Assembly: GCF_037975245.1 (NCBI RefSeq)
Contig: NC_092569.1
Span: 17,525,501 to 17,589,500 of the forward strand
Origin: Apostichopus japonicus
Lineage: Eukaryota; Echinodermata; Holothuroidea; Aspidochirotida; Stichopodidae
Reading direction: 5' to 3'
DNA length: 64,000 bases
Shown here: piece by piece, positions 23,501 through 34,600 of the stretch
How the letters are laid out: each line of letters begins with the position of its first letter
Position numbering within the stretch: the first letter of the stretch is position 1
Made by a program: the position numbers and the translations under genes
Notes under the pieces: generated by a model
Databases searched by the model: none
What the model was told of the DNA's origin: nothing
What the model saw: the letters and a program-made list of their open reading frames with translations, nothing else

Positions 23501-25558
23501 CTCATACAACCAGACGGATACCTTGAACCATTTTCTGTGTACTGTAACAACACTGTAGATGGTGGCAATTGGATGGTATGGCTAAATATATGTCTTTATA
23601 AGTTTCGCAGTTTTCACAGACGACTCTAAAATTACAAATTAATCAACAAATAAAAATAAATAAATCAAGATTATTCGATAGCAAATTTTCGTTTATTATG
23701 AGTGAATGTTTACACATTATCTTTACTTGCAAAGGAGAACAATGTAGCAGTTACGATAACTATGATTTATAAAGATCGATGTGAACGTACTTTTAGAAAC
23801 ATTAAGAAGTACGCCTGATGCTAGTTTAGTTTAGACAGGATCAGGAGGGACACTTAAGTCCCCATCAATGACCCTATAGAGAGAGAAAATATATTAATAA
23901 TATGCTTAATATTAAAACATGTTCTTGATACATACAGGTTATACAGCGACGAATGGACGGTGGTGTAGAATTCAACCGTGACTGGGAGGATTACAAAAAC
24001 GGTTTTGGCTTTCCACATCGCGATTTTTGGCTGGGTAACGAGAAACTAGCTTACATAACAAACCAGAAGGATTATGAAATAAGATTTGACCTTGTTTCAA
24101 AGAGCGGTGATCCACATTTCGCTAAGTACAACCTTTTCCGTGTGAGCGATGAAGGAACTTTGTACAGGCTGGTGGATGTTGGAAGCTACGACTCGACAAG
24201 TACACTAAGTAAGTATTTTATTTCATAGCACTGATTTATGCTATGTTGTTTAATATAGTATGTTTATTGGCTACATGTGCTACACTGAGCGAAAGACGTG
24301 TATGGTGCGCCTAGAGTGTCGTAACTCCTGAAATTGACATGTAATGTCCTATAAATTGGCATATGTCAGTTTCTCGCAGTAGGTACTACTTATATAAATG
24401 ACACTGTTAACATCAAATATTGTTTAATAACATTACAAGGGAAAATGAAGATTTGACTTGTAATTGGCTGAAATGGACAGCAGTATTTAAATATACAGTT
24501 TTAATATTGGTTCCCTGGCATATCCTTCAATATGTACCTGGCACTGAAAATAAATGTGCAAATTTCCACACACAGAACAGGTGACAGTTTGGTTTGAAGT
24601 GTGACATTTCATTTCACTGCTGCAGTAATTTATTAAACACATAATACAAAACTGGGAAGGTTACGCTGACACGCACGGCATATAAATACAATGAAATATG
24701 ACACCATCGTGCTTCCTTTCTTGGATTATTTTTAGCAAGCAGGAATTGGTTGTGGGGGTATTGCATTTCTTCGATGAATTGTATTAGTAAGAACTGGCAA
24801 TCACTACGTGACAGGTATTTTATTATGTATTCAACTGTATCCATTCAAAACATTTACTGCTCTCAATCTTAATATCATCAAGATTCAGAGCAAACAATGT
24901 TACGCAGAGCACCAATCACCGAACACCGACGTATGAAGTATAAAGTATGATACATTTCAAAATAATCCAATGGATGTTAGAAATATACTTTGCCCTTTGT
25001 TGAGACCTTCTACAGTTTAAGTGAACCTTTAACATTTGTTTTAAGTTTACCCTAACGAAAAGAGTGTCAGTAATTCACAAATACTAGTGCCAGTATACTT
25101 ACCATATTTTTTACCTCTTATCATTTATTAAAGATACATGGTTAAACAAGTTTCCAAGTCGTTAACTGAGACAGCATTTTTAAAGATTTAGTTAAAGAAC
25201 AAGAAGATATAGAACTCTTATTAACACAATTATTGTGATGACCAATGCTCTCAAAACTAGTCATATAGAAAACCCACTTACTGAAAACAAATTGCCTATT
25301 GACGTTCAACATCAAGACTTTTGTGTTTTATCCGCTCTTGATCAAACTTGGATATGACCATTTTAAATTAAAAACAATATTCAGTAAAAATTATCAAAGG
25401 CCTTGTTTAACAATCTGGTGGTACTAAGAAACACTTTCGTGCTTTATTCTGTACCTACATGCAACATACGGTATAATATGAAATTGGAAATGACCCAATT
25501 GCAAACTTAATTATCAGAAATATACATTCTTAAAGTCAACAAAAAGTATCCAGTTCCG

Positions 25559-25606
<48 letters not shown>

Positions 25607-26508
25607 TATATATTATACAACATTATAATAGGATTCATCACTGACATTGTAAATACTGAGTCAAAGATGTATTACTGGAAACAGAAACGTTACGTTACAT
25701 AGAGTACATTGGCTTTCTTCGATATTTTGAAATTTGACAATAATGATCCAAAACTAGCCAGTAGTACCGTTATCATAATTTACAACCAAACTATGTTGGA
25801 CAACTATTGAGGATGTAAGTATTCAACCAAAGTGGGTAAACATTTGCCCCCAAACAAGTAAAATACACACAATAAATACGCATTTATCCAACCAAAAATT
25901 AAGAGTCAACGTTTGCCACAAAACAAATAAAATGAAGTCAATACCAGTGCTACGCAAAATATTTGCCAAACTTTATTACAGTGCAACATACGGTATAATA
26001 TGAAATTGGAAATGACCCAATTGCAAACTTAATTATCAGAAATGTACATTCTTAAAGTCAACAAAACATATCCAGTTCCGATTATATATGGAATACAACA
26101 TTATAATAGTAGAGTATCTCTTCGAGGAATGGCATAGCTTGATAAACTTGAAAATAATGCCATTTCATCGTTTATCTGTTCTCAATATGACAATAAACAA
26201 AATAAAAATATATATTAGCCCTATGTTTTAATATTCAATTGATTCCTTACATGTTAATACAACGTATAATTAATTAACAGTTCTAATCAGTTTCTTTCTT
26301 GTATTTTATTGCAGGTTACGATGCTTTGCCTTACAACAAAGGAATGGCTTTTACAACAAGAGATCGCGACAATGACCTTAATTCTGTCAACTGTGCTAGT
26401 TATTATAATGGTTGGTGGTACAAGACTTGTTCTTATACTTATCCCAATTATCCATGGAGTAGTGGACCATATTGGCATAACTTTCCCGGCGGTAATCATA
26501 ACATCTAA
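20486..26508 (+). CDS. Gene C: fibrinogen-related (FReD) lectin with a premature stop
   Basis: Exons: 20486-20557, 23106-23157, 23406-23575, 23938-24208, 26315-26508; 759 bp, 252 aa. All splice sites and the upstream frame are intact: signal peptide MNLIISFGIFGAFVSSLQ, RSKR convertase site, PRDC...VYCNNT, FWLGNEKLAY, DRDND, NCASYYNGWWYKTC. At 26506-26508 a TAA replaces the CAA (Gln) codon of D, and of the same position in A, B, E and F. The remaining frame to 26541 (TAA) is open and would code QYIEMKIRPVE. The stop removes 11 residues that form the final strand in FReDs, so the product may misfold. It could be a young pseudogene, a null allele, an assembly error or a tolerated truncation. Exon 3 also reads QQPEFPRDC where the others have QQPDYPRDC. 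Confidence 0.8.
23106..23157 (+). CDS. Gene C exon 2 (pro-segment with furin-type site)
   Basis: 52 bp after 'aatacag', donor gtaaga. Reads DIQRNQDFSRSKRSTNS; the convertase site is RSKR, not RNKR. Confidence 0.85.
23406..23575 (+). CDS. Gene C exon 3 (FReD N-terminal part)
   Basis: 170 bp after 'tttcacag', donor gtatgg. QQPEFPRDCKEVFEQC; VYCNNTVDGGNWM. PEPF is replaced here by EPFSVYC. Confidence 0.88.
23938..24208 (+). CDS. Gene C exon 4 (FReD core)
   Basis: 271 bp after 'acatacag', donor gtaagt. VIQRRMDGGVEFNRDWED, GFGFPHRDFWLGNEKLAY, FDLVSKSGDPHFAKYN, DVGSYDSTSTL. The L in FDLV and S in GSYD are private to this copy. Confidence 0.9.
25461..26109 (+). repeat. Direct duplication inside gene C intron 4
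   Basis: A segment starting 'gcaacatacggtataatatg' and ending 'cattataatag' occurs at 25461-25631 and again at 25983-26109. The first copy has a TA expansion (about 25559-25615). Gene D has the same pair at 36863-36989 and 37346-37472. Gene E has a single diverged copy near 48.79 kb. Confidence 0.85.
26315..26508 (+). CDS. Gene C exon 5, truncated by an in-frame TAA
   Basis: Starts after 'tattgcag'. GMAFTTRDRDND, Cys pair with 11 residues between (NCASYYNGWWYKTC), NFPGGNHNI, then TAA. The ancestral stop is at 26539-26541. Confidence 0.85.
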
Positions 26509-26805
26509 TATATAGAGATGAAGATACGTCCAGTTGAATAAAGAAGAAAAGAAAAAAGGTCAACACAACTGTATGAAGATCGACATTACATGGAAGCAAC
26601 TGAAAAGCAATTTACATTGGTGAACATGATTTTACTAAACTGACGTCAAAGCTCATTTTGGAAAATAAACGTGGATGCAAAAGCCTTCATCGATGGTTCT
26701 TAAATTCAGGTCTACTCTCCATAACGAAGTCCAAAAATATGTGTGTTTCATAACAACAATTCTTTTAGTTTGCTTAATTTCTAAACAAAATCATGCTGAT
26801 TATTT

Positions 26806-26820
26806 AATAAAGATAATAAA
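26806..26820 (+). promoter_or_regulatory. Candidate poly(A) signals of gene C
   Basis: Two AATAAA hexamers (26806-26811 and 26815-26820), about 265 bp after the ancestral stop. The D and E copies of this 3' region keep the second one. Confidence 0.5.
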
Positions 26821-27929
26821 CTTGTATCGTAAATTCATAGAAGATATTCTTCTTGTTATGTTTTGAAAGTAGACTACCCTATTAAAAACAAATCATCCCT
26901 TTGTAATTGACATCAGATGATGGCTTTGAGGGAGGGTTATTTTAGGCTTGTACGTTTTCAATGCGATTGAAACTCACCTTGAAGAAAAAGATTTATAACT
27001 AAATGATGAAACCTTGCCGTTCTTGCATCATCAATGGACGCAATAGACGCAAACATCATACTAGCTTTTAATCACAATATATTGATACCTTAACTATCAA
27101 TTAAACTTTTATTCATTCCCACGGTATCGTATAACCACTGATGGAAGGTGGTAGGAGTGGAGTAGCATTGTTTTCTCTTGAGAGTGATTTAATATCCAGC
27201 TCATCCTTACCGCAGGTTTGCGCAACAGCGATTAATTAATCATGTAGTTGGTATTGAGTTGGATTTTAATTTTCTAAGATATTAAGAGTGAACGGAGCGA
27301 CTTCAATAACTATATTACCGCATACGAAGTAAATATCTACCCTTCCCTCACCTATTCTGCATTTCAACTGCTCATATTTGGAAATGATAACCATTGACAG
27401 TAACCTAGTTTATATTTTTATGTTCCAAATCGTTTAATCGTTTGACTGCCTAACAATGTTTCTTCCATTCAAATTTTATGTTGTCAAATTGTAGTTGTTA
27501 ACAAAGTAATTGAAGATTACAACGCACTTTACCTTTGCAATATCGCCCTTTTCGTCCTCGGATAGACCAATGACAAGAGCCCAAATCGACGTCAGTCTGT
27601 TACATCAGGGAGTAGTTATGAACAACTCCCTGGTTACATTGAACCGATACATAAGGCCGATCAGGCAGATAACGATGCATCATTTTAATAGGTGGATACC
27701 CAATTCATTTTCTAGCCTCTGGCTACACTATACAGGATATTGATAACACGCGACACCCTTATTTTACTCCTAGAAAGCCCTCCTTTTATTGCCAAGACTA
27801 ATGACTACAACTTCACAAATATCAATCGATTCATGTCTCTGATAAATCTAAGGTTGGTATTAAAAGGCATAAAAGTAAAAGGACGGTATTTCATATTGTT
27901 GCTTAGATATTAGTAAACAATATTTTAAT

Positions 27930-27995
27930 GTATAAATGGATCTCCATCTCTACTGTTGAAAGGAATGACGACACGTCAGACTTTTGCCAATCTTT
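27930..27995 (+). promoter_or_regulatory. Promoter-like relic without a gene (C-D)
   Basis: 'ctactgttgaaaggaatgac' and flanks (27949 on) resemble the gene F upstream block (54514 on: ctactgtaagttgaaaggaacgac) and more weakly that of gene B. No signal-peptide ATG exon follows at the expected distance. The duplicate is at 39080-39145. Confidence 0.4.
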
Positions 27996-28084
27996 AGATC
28001 TCAACAGGGCTAACAACAAAACTCCCGAAAAGAGGAATCGCTATAGTATAATACAAACTATTTTGTTTACAGTAATGTTTAGTG

Positions 28085-28154
28085 TTCCGTTACGTCTCGA
28101 ATCTCCGAAAGGAATATTTATAGAATACTGGCATACAGCGCGAGGCACACTCAG
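28085..28154. repeat. Dispersed repeat of about 70 bp, copy 1 of 4
   Basis: 'acgtctcgaatctcc' ... 'catacagcgcgaggcacac'. Copies at 30112-30182, 39229-39298 and 41408-41477, same orientation. The within-block pair is diverged; the between-block pairs are near identical. Confidence 0.75.
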
Positions 28155-28935
28155 AAATTAACGGCGGGAGAAAAAAGTAGATTTGCACATGATAACCACG
28201 ATTCATTGTACACTATCAGTACCATTCATATTTCCAAAGTATCCTCTTTAGCATCTTGCCGACTTCGTTATCAGTATCGACAATACCTTCCTTATTCTAT
28301 TAAATTACATTTATCTTCTCACTTGAGATCAGATTCTCATTTGCCTCAATAATATTCGCGTAACATTTCAAATACTCACTAAGAAAACATATTATATACT
28401 GGTACTAGAACAAACGATCTTCGACAGACTTCTGAATTTCAAACCTACCTACGTATGTCTTTTTTCTTAACAGGACACATGCAAGTATTCCTAATTTCAT
28501 AGTAGTAATAATTGTAAGGCAATAATTATTTACAATAAATAAACATGATACATTCTGTCTTTTGCACCATATACTGGCCGTAACTTGTCTCCCGAGAAAA
28601 TACCATGAATTTGTTCCGAGAAGTGATTTACAGTATAGTGCATAGATAAATTTGTTTGATGGGTTTTAGTTGGTAATGTAACCTGATTCTAGCGACCCGT
28701 GCACACTTTCAGCGTAATGGCAATCTCGTTTACAAACTAAATTTTAACATACCGTATCTTCAGGATGACGTAAAAATTTTACATAAAATGTTACATAAAT
28801 ATTTTACATGAATTATACATACGCTAAACATGGTTAACTAGTAGGAAGATAATATGTTAGTTGTTTTCCAGATTCGTGAAGAAATAGAACGTTGAAGTAT
28901 TTAAAGTTTGATTTCTTACTGATGACGTATAGACC

Positions 28936-29350
28936 GAATTCTAAAGTATTGCGATAAACAAATGGACCTGTAAACCACCGTATCGAAGAGTCCACAAAGA
29001 CATTCCCCTACTACTTGTACAATTACCATAAGGATTTCTACAAACAAGGAGTACGGCTGTCGATCAACGTTGAAAGAATTCTAAAGTATTGCGATAAACA
29101 AATGGAACCAGTAAAACCACCGTATCGAAGAGACCACAAAGACATTTTCCTACTACTTGTACAATTACCATAGGGATTTCAACAAGAAAAGGAGTACGGC
29201 TATCGATCAACGTTGAAAGAATTCTAAAGTATTGCGATAAACAAATGGGACCTGTAAACCAGCGTATCAAAGAGACCACAAGGACATTACCCTACTACTT
29301 GTACAATTACCATAAGGATTTCTACAAATAATGAGTACAACGTTGAAAGA
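28936..29350 (+). repeat. Tandem array of about 143 bp, three copies
   Basis: Units start at gaattc-type sites 28936, 29076 and 29219 and the array ends near 29350 (periods 140, 143 and about 131). Shared words include 'attgcgataaacaaatgg', 'ccaccgtatcgaagag' and 'caattaccata'. The matching array at 40057-40630 has four copies. The antisense open frame is not kept across units. Confidence 0.9.
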
Positions 29351-31439
29351 ATTGTCGTGACTTTCAAAAAGCAATGGTCTTCAAATGACGTGAATTTGCT
29401 CCTCCAACTTACAACTAAACCTACAAATATAAACTATACCGATTGACGACTTTGTCGTGACGATGGTCACAGGTGTGAAATCACTGAGTTCGAAAGTCCA
29501 TATTTATGTTAGTGATAAAATACGTCCTTGAACACTAAACAGTTTTAAACTTGACGTAAAATTTAGCCATGTGTGATATCTCCGTCAGTACAGCTTAACA
29601 ACTACATTTGTCCTAAATAAATGCATGATATTTATTCTTGATAAATTAACATTCATATCGCAAATTAATTAACGGTCTAACCGCCATGTTAGTAAACAAA
29701 TAATGGTATCTGTTGGTAAAAAAAAGGTTGATGATGCTATAAAAAGTAGAGGATGAACTTCGGTTCCAGATCTGATATAGTTGGCAAGGAGTCACAAGGA
29801 TGAGGGACGTCCGGTTTGTTGTCATTGAACTATAGGCCATCATCTCGGCTAGTGCTTGTCGTTCACTAAAGTCACTCCGATAAACAATGATCCATCCAGA
29901 ATCGATCTTTATGAACAAAACTAAACAATGTCACGTCACCAAAGATAATGGATAATTCTGCACGCCGAGGATAGAACTAACGAGCAAATGGAGACCAGTT
30001 CCTTGATCCAGCAAGAATCACGATGATTTGCCGCTTTAAACAAAGTAGATTTTAACATCAAACTAAATTTCTGTATTCTGGAAATACCAACTAGGCATCT
30101 CCACCTCAAATATACTGTTTCGTCTCGAATCTCCAAAAGAAGTTTATGTGGAATACGGGGATACAGCGAAAGGCACACACAGACAATAACGGAGTGATAA
30201 TGTATTCATCTAAAAGCCAAAGCCAAGTCCCTCTAACTACAAGACCCTTAACAATAGTATTTTACAGCATTGAATAATTAAATACATTCATTCATTCATA
30301 AGAACAAAAAGTATGAAAGTAACATTGTAAACTCTCAGTTTATGGTCTATCGAAAACCACGCCATCCTTACCAATTTCAGTGACAATTAAAATCATGACG
30401 TTTGCAAAGGTATTTTTACTTTTAAAGATTCGCTACATGTGTTACATTGATCAGGAAACTCCAATACATATGTTATTGCAAGAATTAAGAAAGCTAAAAG
30501 AATATATACCTTCATTTTCACTGCATGGCCTTCAAAAGTATCTTAATCACCTGCATTCTACATTCTACATGTTTTTGTCGTAATTTTCATAAAAAAAACC
30601 ACAAAAGAGTAAACTACTAGTATGTGCATTGCAGGGAAATTTCTACTATTCTTTAACATGAGATTTACACAAAAGACGCAATCATCTTACGATCTTTCAG
30701 CAAAAATGTAGTTAGACTTTCCTTTCCAGCACAATAAATGTGTTCTTCACTCCCATGGTATTACAGGGGAAAGCAGTAGCAAAGGGTGGGGATGTCAATA
30801 GAGTGTTAGGGGTTATGAGGGTGGTGTAATATCCAGTTCATCCTTTCCGCAAGTTGCGAAACTGCGTAGAAATGTATATTTGTAGTTGGCTTGAGTCTTC
30901 GAAATATCCACCACATTAGGAATAAAGAGAACTTCACGCTGGCTATCCATGTTACCATTATAAAGCTTCTCCTTTAATCGTCAAGACTAAAGACTAGAAA
31001 GGATGAAATAATATTTCAGTGCGACCATGCTCTCGAATATACGAGGCATCTTCATAGCGTTATAAAATAAGTATCGACGGAGGAATAGGAAAGTTAAAAT
31101 CATATCTTATTTGTTGTGGGAAACAAATCATTAATAACATGTATTAATTTTTCAAATGAAATGTCACATGAATTTTTTTTTATATATTTTTTTTTATATT
31201 TGACGATTGAACAAGAACCTAGTGAAAGAGGTTAAGGCCTATTCTGTTTTGTAAGGTACAATAAAATGTATGCAATAGATTTTGATATATATTAAACGCT
31301 AATTATTATAAATTTTACTTCGTTAATAAGTTTACCTTTTCTTTCACAATGATATGGTTAACATGTTCTATTTGATGTACGGTTGTTATTGGAACTCATC
31401 TACATAACTAGAACATACAGCTATCATATTAAAAGTATA

Positions 31440-31603
31440 TTGTATTGCACATGATGGAACTTAACCTTTACGGTTGTTAGGGAATGATCATCTATCCCAG
31501 TATGTCATTCACAAGACACCTCTATGGGGGAAAATTTGAGATTGAATATCACTTCTTCTTGAGCTCTCAACCTGAAAACATCAGCCCAGAACAATTCGGC
31601 AAG
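31440..31603 (+). promoter_or_regulatory. Conserved promoter-proximal / 5' UTR block of gene D
   Basis: 'attgcacatgatggaactta', 'tttacggttg', TATGTCATTCACAAGACACC at 31501-31520 (one base off the TACGTCATT of B and C), 'cacttcttcttgagctctca', then 'ggcaag' before the ATG. Confidence 0.5.
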
Positions 31604-31675
31604 ATGCATCTTTTTATTTCATTCTGTATTTTCGGAGCTTTTGTCTCAAGTCTCCAAGTGTCAGGAAACACAATG
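31604..31675 (+). CDS. Gene D exon 1 (signal peptide)
   Basis: 24 codons, ends SGNTM at donor gtaagt, phase 0. Differs from gene E exon 1 by F against V (SFCIF / SVCIF). Confidence 0.87.
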
Positions 31676-34600
31676 GTAAGTTTCTTATCTGGTCATTTCA
31701 TAGAATGCTTCATTTTGTATTGAAACTTTAACTATATTACCAAACATTAAATTGTTGTTGTCATGATGTGATAGAAACTGAGTGATTTAGATTTTTAAGT
31801 TGTATAAATTGCCGTCCGTCCTTAATGTGTTTTTTTTCTGCAATGCATTCGTTTTAATTTTATTTCCAAACTGTTAACATTTTCTGGTAGTTGAGTTAAT
31901 TAACGAACAACTGAACAAACTTAAAGAAAGTTTAACGTTTTGAGAGTCAACTAGTAGAGCGTTACAGTTGATAGTTGATGTTACAGTTCTGCGTGTAATC
32001 GAATTATGGCTCAGATTGAGCATCCGAAAATTACAAACACACATGTTTGGTAGACTTTAAACCAGATTGTGTAATGTAGCGGTTTAAACCGTTCCATCAC
32101 GTTCGTTTTTTCAACAATTCATACCAACCTTAAGACTAGTAGCACAAACTGATCGGAGGGAAAAATTTTGAAGACCAGATCAATTCATGGTTGTTACAAC
32201 ATATACTAATTACTGAAACAGACATAACCGTTCTTGCAAACGTAAAAGCTTTACCTATACAGAAGAACATCGTCGACACTTAATATAGTGATCTTCTAAA
32301 TACATATTAAAATTTATTTATCAGTTTAAAAGAAATATTTCTCTCTTTGAAATATATGTATCGCCTTAATTTAAATTATAAAATAAAATTATTTTACTCG
32401 GTGGCACATATTATTAGTAAAAAATGTATGTATATAATGTCTAATATCTAAAACATTTTCGGCTGTTTCCTTTAAATAGCTTTGTAAATTTCACAACAAT
32501 ATTACAAAACTTCATTCAGTACCTCTGCAAAATAATCAAAATATACTTAATCGTCTCATGTTGCGATGTATTACTTGCAAGGGGATTTTTAAAATATAAT
32601 ATTTTATTCGATGACACATATTATTAGTAAAAAATATATCTATACAATGTCTCATATCTAAAACAATTTTCGAAAAGTAGCAGATACTTCCTCCAAATTA
32701 GCTTTGTAAATTTCACAACAATGTTATGAAACTTTATTCAGTACCTTATCAAAATAATTTAAATTACATTTAAACTTAAACAGATTTGTTTTAATTTATG
32801 TCTCATGTTGCGATGTATTACTTGTAAGAAGAATTTTAAGTAATATTAAAAACACCGGCAAACAATCACGTGGTTGATATAATATTTTCTAAGTAATGAA
32901 AACGTATGATGCGATAGTAACTTTAAATTCAACTAATCGTGGTCGTTTGTGTAAAGTTGACATGGAACTTGATTGTTTCTCTTATATTTTTTAGATTAAA
33001 ATTGCACGTTAACTCTGTCTGTGTGATAACGTTATACCCTTGATATCACCTTTGGTCAGTAGGTATTTCTTCTAAACATTATCTTTCGTTTGTCATGAAC
33101 TCTCTATGACCTTTGCATTGTGTGCCAATACTATCCTCTAAACTTTCAATCTTTAACGATACTATATGAAGCAAAATATGTTGTCTACTAAACAGAATCA
33201 CATCTGATTTAACGTCTCCTTAAAGATTTTAAGAGTAATAAAAATCTCCCAAAATACATCTTATTATATTTTTTTAAATTTATTTTCTTCGAAACATGAC
33301 TCACAACGTGCCAAAAGCTTTACGAATCTTAACTAACTTTAATTCAAAATGAATAATTGATAAGCAATGGTAACAATGTCAATAGTATATATTACCAATA
33401 TTATCAATACTATGAAGAATTACAATTTTTAGTTTGATTATTTCTTTTTGTTCGATATTCCATAAAATTTATTTGAACTTTTTCCGCTTTATGTGCAAAA
33501 TATTAAGGGCAACTGACATTAGGTCCCATAATAGTTGTATGCTACTTAAGTTTTACTCATCCCCCACCCCCAAGCTTAACTTATAGTATAAACACACTGG
33601 ACCTATGTTAATGAGCCGATTACGTGCTATTATAGATTGCTATTACAGTCGTTAATTCGCTTAGTTGTAAGAAGATAAAAAGACTGAACTTTAAAACTTT
33701 AACGTACTTGCCTTTATTGTTTATAATTGTCGTTATCTTCAACTGTAGCTTTAGCTTTGAAGAATAACGTACGAATTTGCTATTTTCTTTAAATGGTATA
33801 AGCTAACTATACATAAAGGTCGAATATTTCCCATACCATTATTTTGCTTTTCTGAAAGATATCCGTTGTTTAGATTAAACTTTACTGAATGTGTATCAGA
33901 TTTCAATAATCTGTTGAAAGAAATAACGTTTGTAAAGATCGCTGACGTTCACATATTTTTAATATTATTCTTTTTGAAGTGACAAGTAAATTTTTGATAT
34001 ACTGAGAAACATAATAATAGGTCATGTTGTAAAAAAAAACAACTTCGAATTTTATTAAGATTCAAGTGAAATAATAATGAGCACGATGCAATTTGTCCCG
34101 TGAAGTTATGTTTCCTCCTTAATTTATGATGGTTCTTCTATAAAAGTTATCATTGTTATTTTTTTTCTCTCACACATTTCGTTCCATATTGTATGAAAGC
34201 CAAGAACTTTGCAACAAAGAACTAAAGAAGCTTAAAAAGGAAGCTTCTCATAGTCTCATATTGAAGCTGCATCTATAGATCTCTGTAACAATTCAAGATA
34301 TATATATATAGTTCACAAATATCGTAGGAGTTTGCGAAGCTGTTGGACACTCAGCCTACATTGGTGCAGCTGCAAAATTTAGTAGAGATCGGTATATATT
34401 TGATTTATCTTGGAGTCAAAATAACCTTGTTTTCATTTAGTACGGCAATACTTGCCTCTTCTCACATGCATATGCGATTTGGTAAAAGTTAATTGTTTAG
34501 TCAAAATATGATATTGAAGTTAAGTATTCCCCTTCCGTGTGCTTATTTGATACCTTCCATTTAACAGACTTTCTGCAATTGATTTTGCCAATTTTAAAGT

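Larger units (their letters stand above)
26542..31603. other. Intergenic region C-D
   Basis: No gene recognised. Contents: a conserved downstream module (27081-27760) also found at 38240-38890 and, diverged, at 50745-51305; a promoter-like relic (27930-27995); a repeat of about 70 bp at 28085-28154 and 30112-30182; the 143-bp tandem array (28936-29350); then the promoter block of gene D. Segments at about 30.74-31.0 kb resemble 27.1-27.83 kb, so there is also an older internal duplication. Confidence 0.6.

Noticed and set aside
29064-29279. Minus-strand frames across the 143-bp array (29064-29279, 40203-40549), which repeat the same peptide
   Set aside because: Unit lengths (131, 140, 141, 143, 145, 146) are not a constant multiple of three, so the frame is not preserved; it is a tandem DNA repeat.
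29936-30178. Minus-strand frame of 80 codons with a near-identical duplicate at 41231-41473
   Set aside because: Kept only because it lies in the segmental duplication; no domain recognised and no splice or promoter context.
31484-31603. In-frame upstream ATG extension of genes B (9791), D (31484) and E (42771)
   Set aside because: The extension lacks a signal peptide at its start, its sequence differs in frame between copies, and gene C has a TAA at 20426-20428 in this frame.
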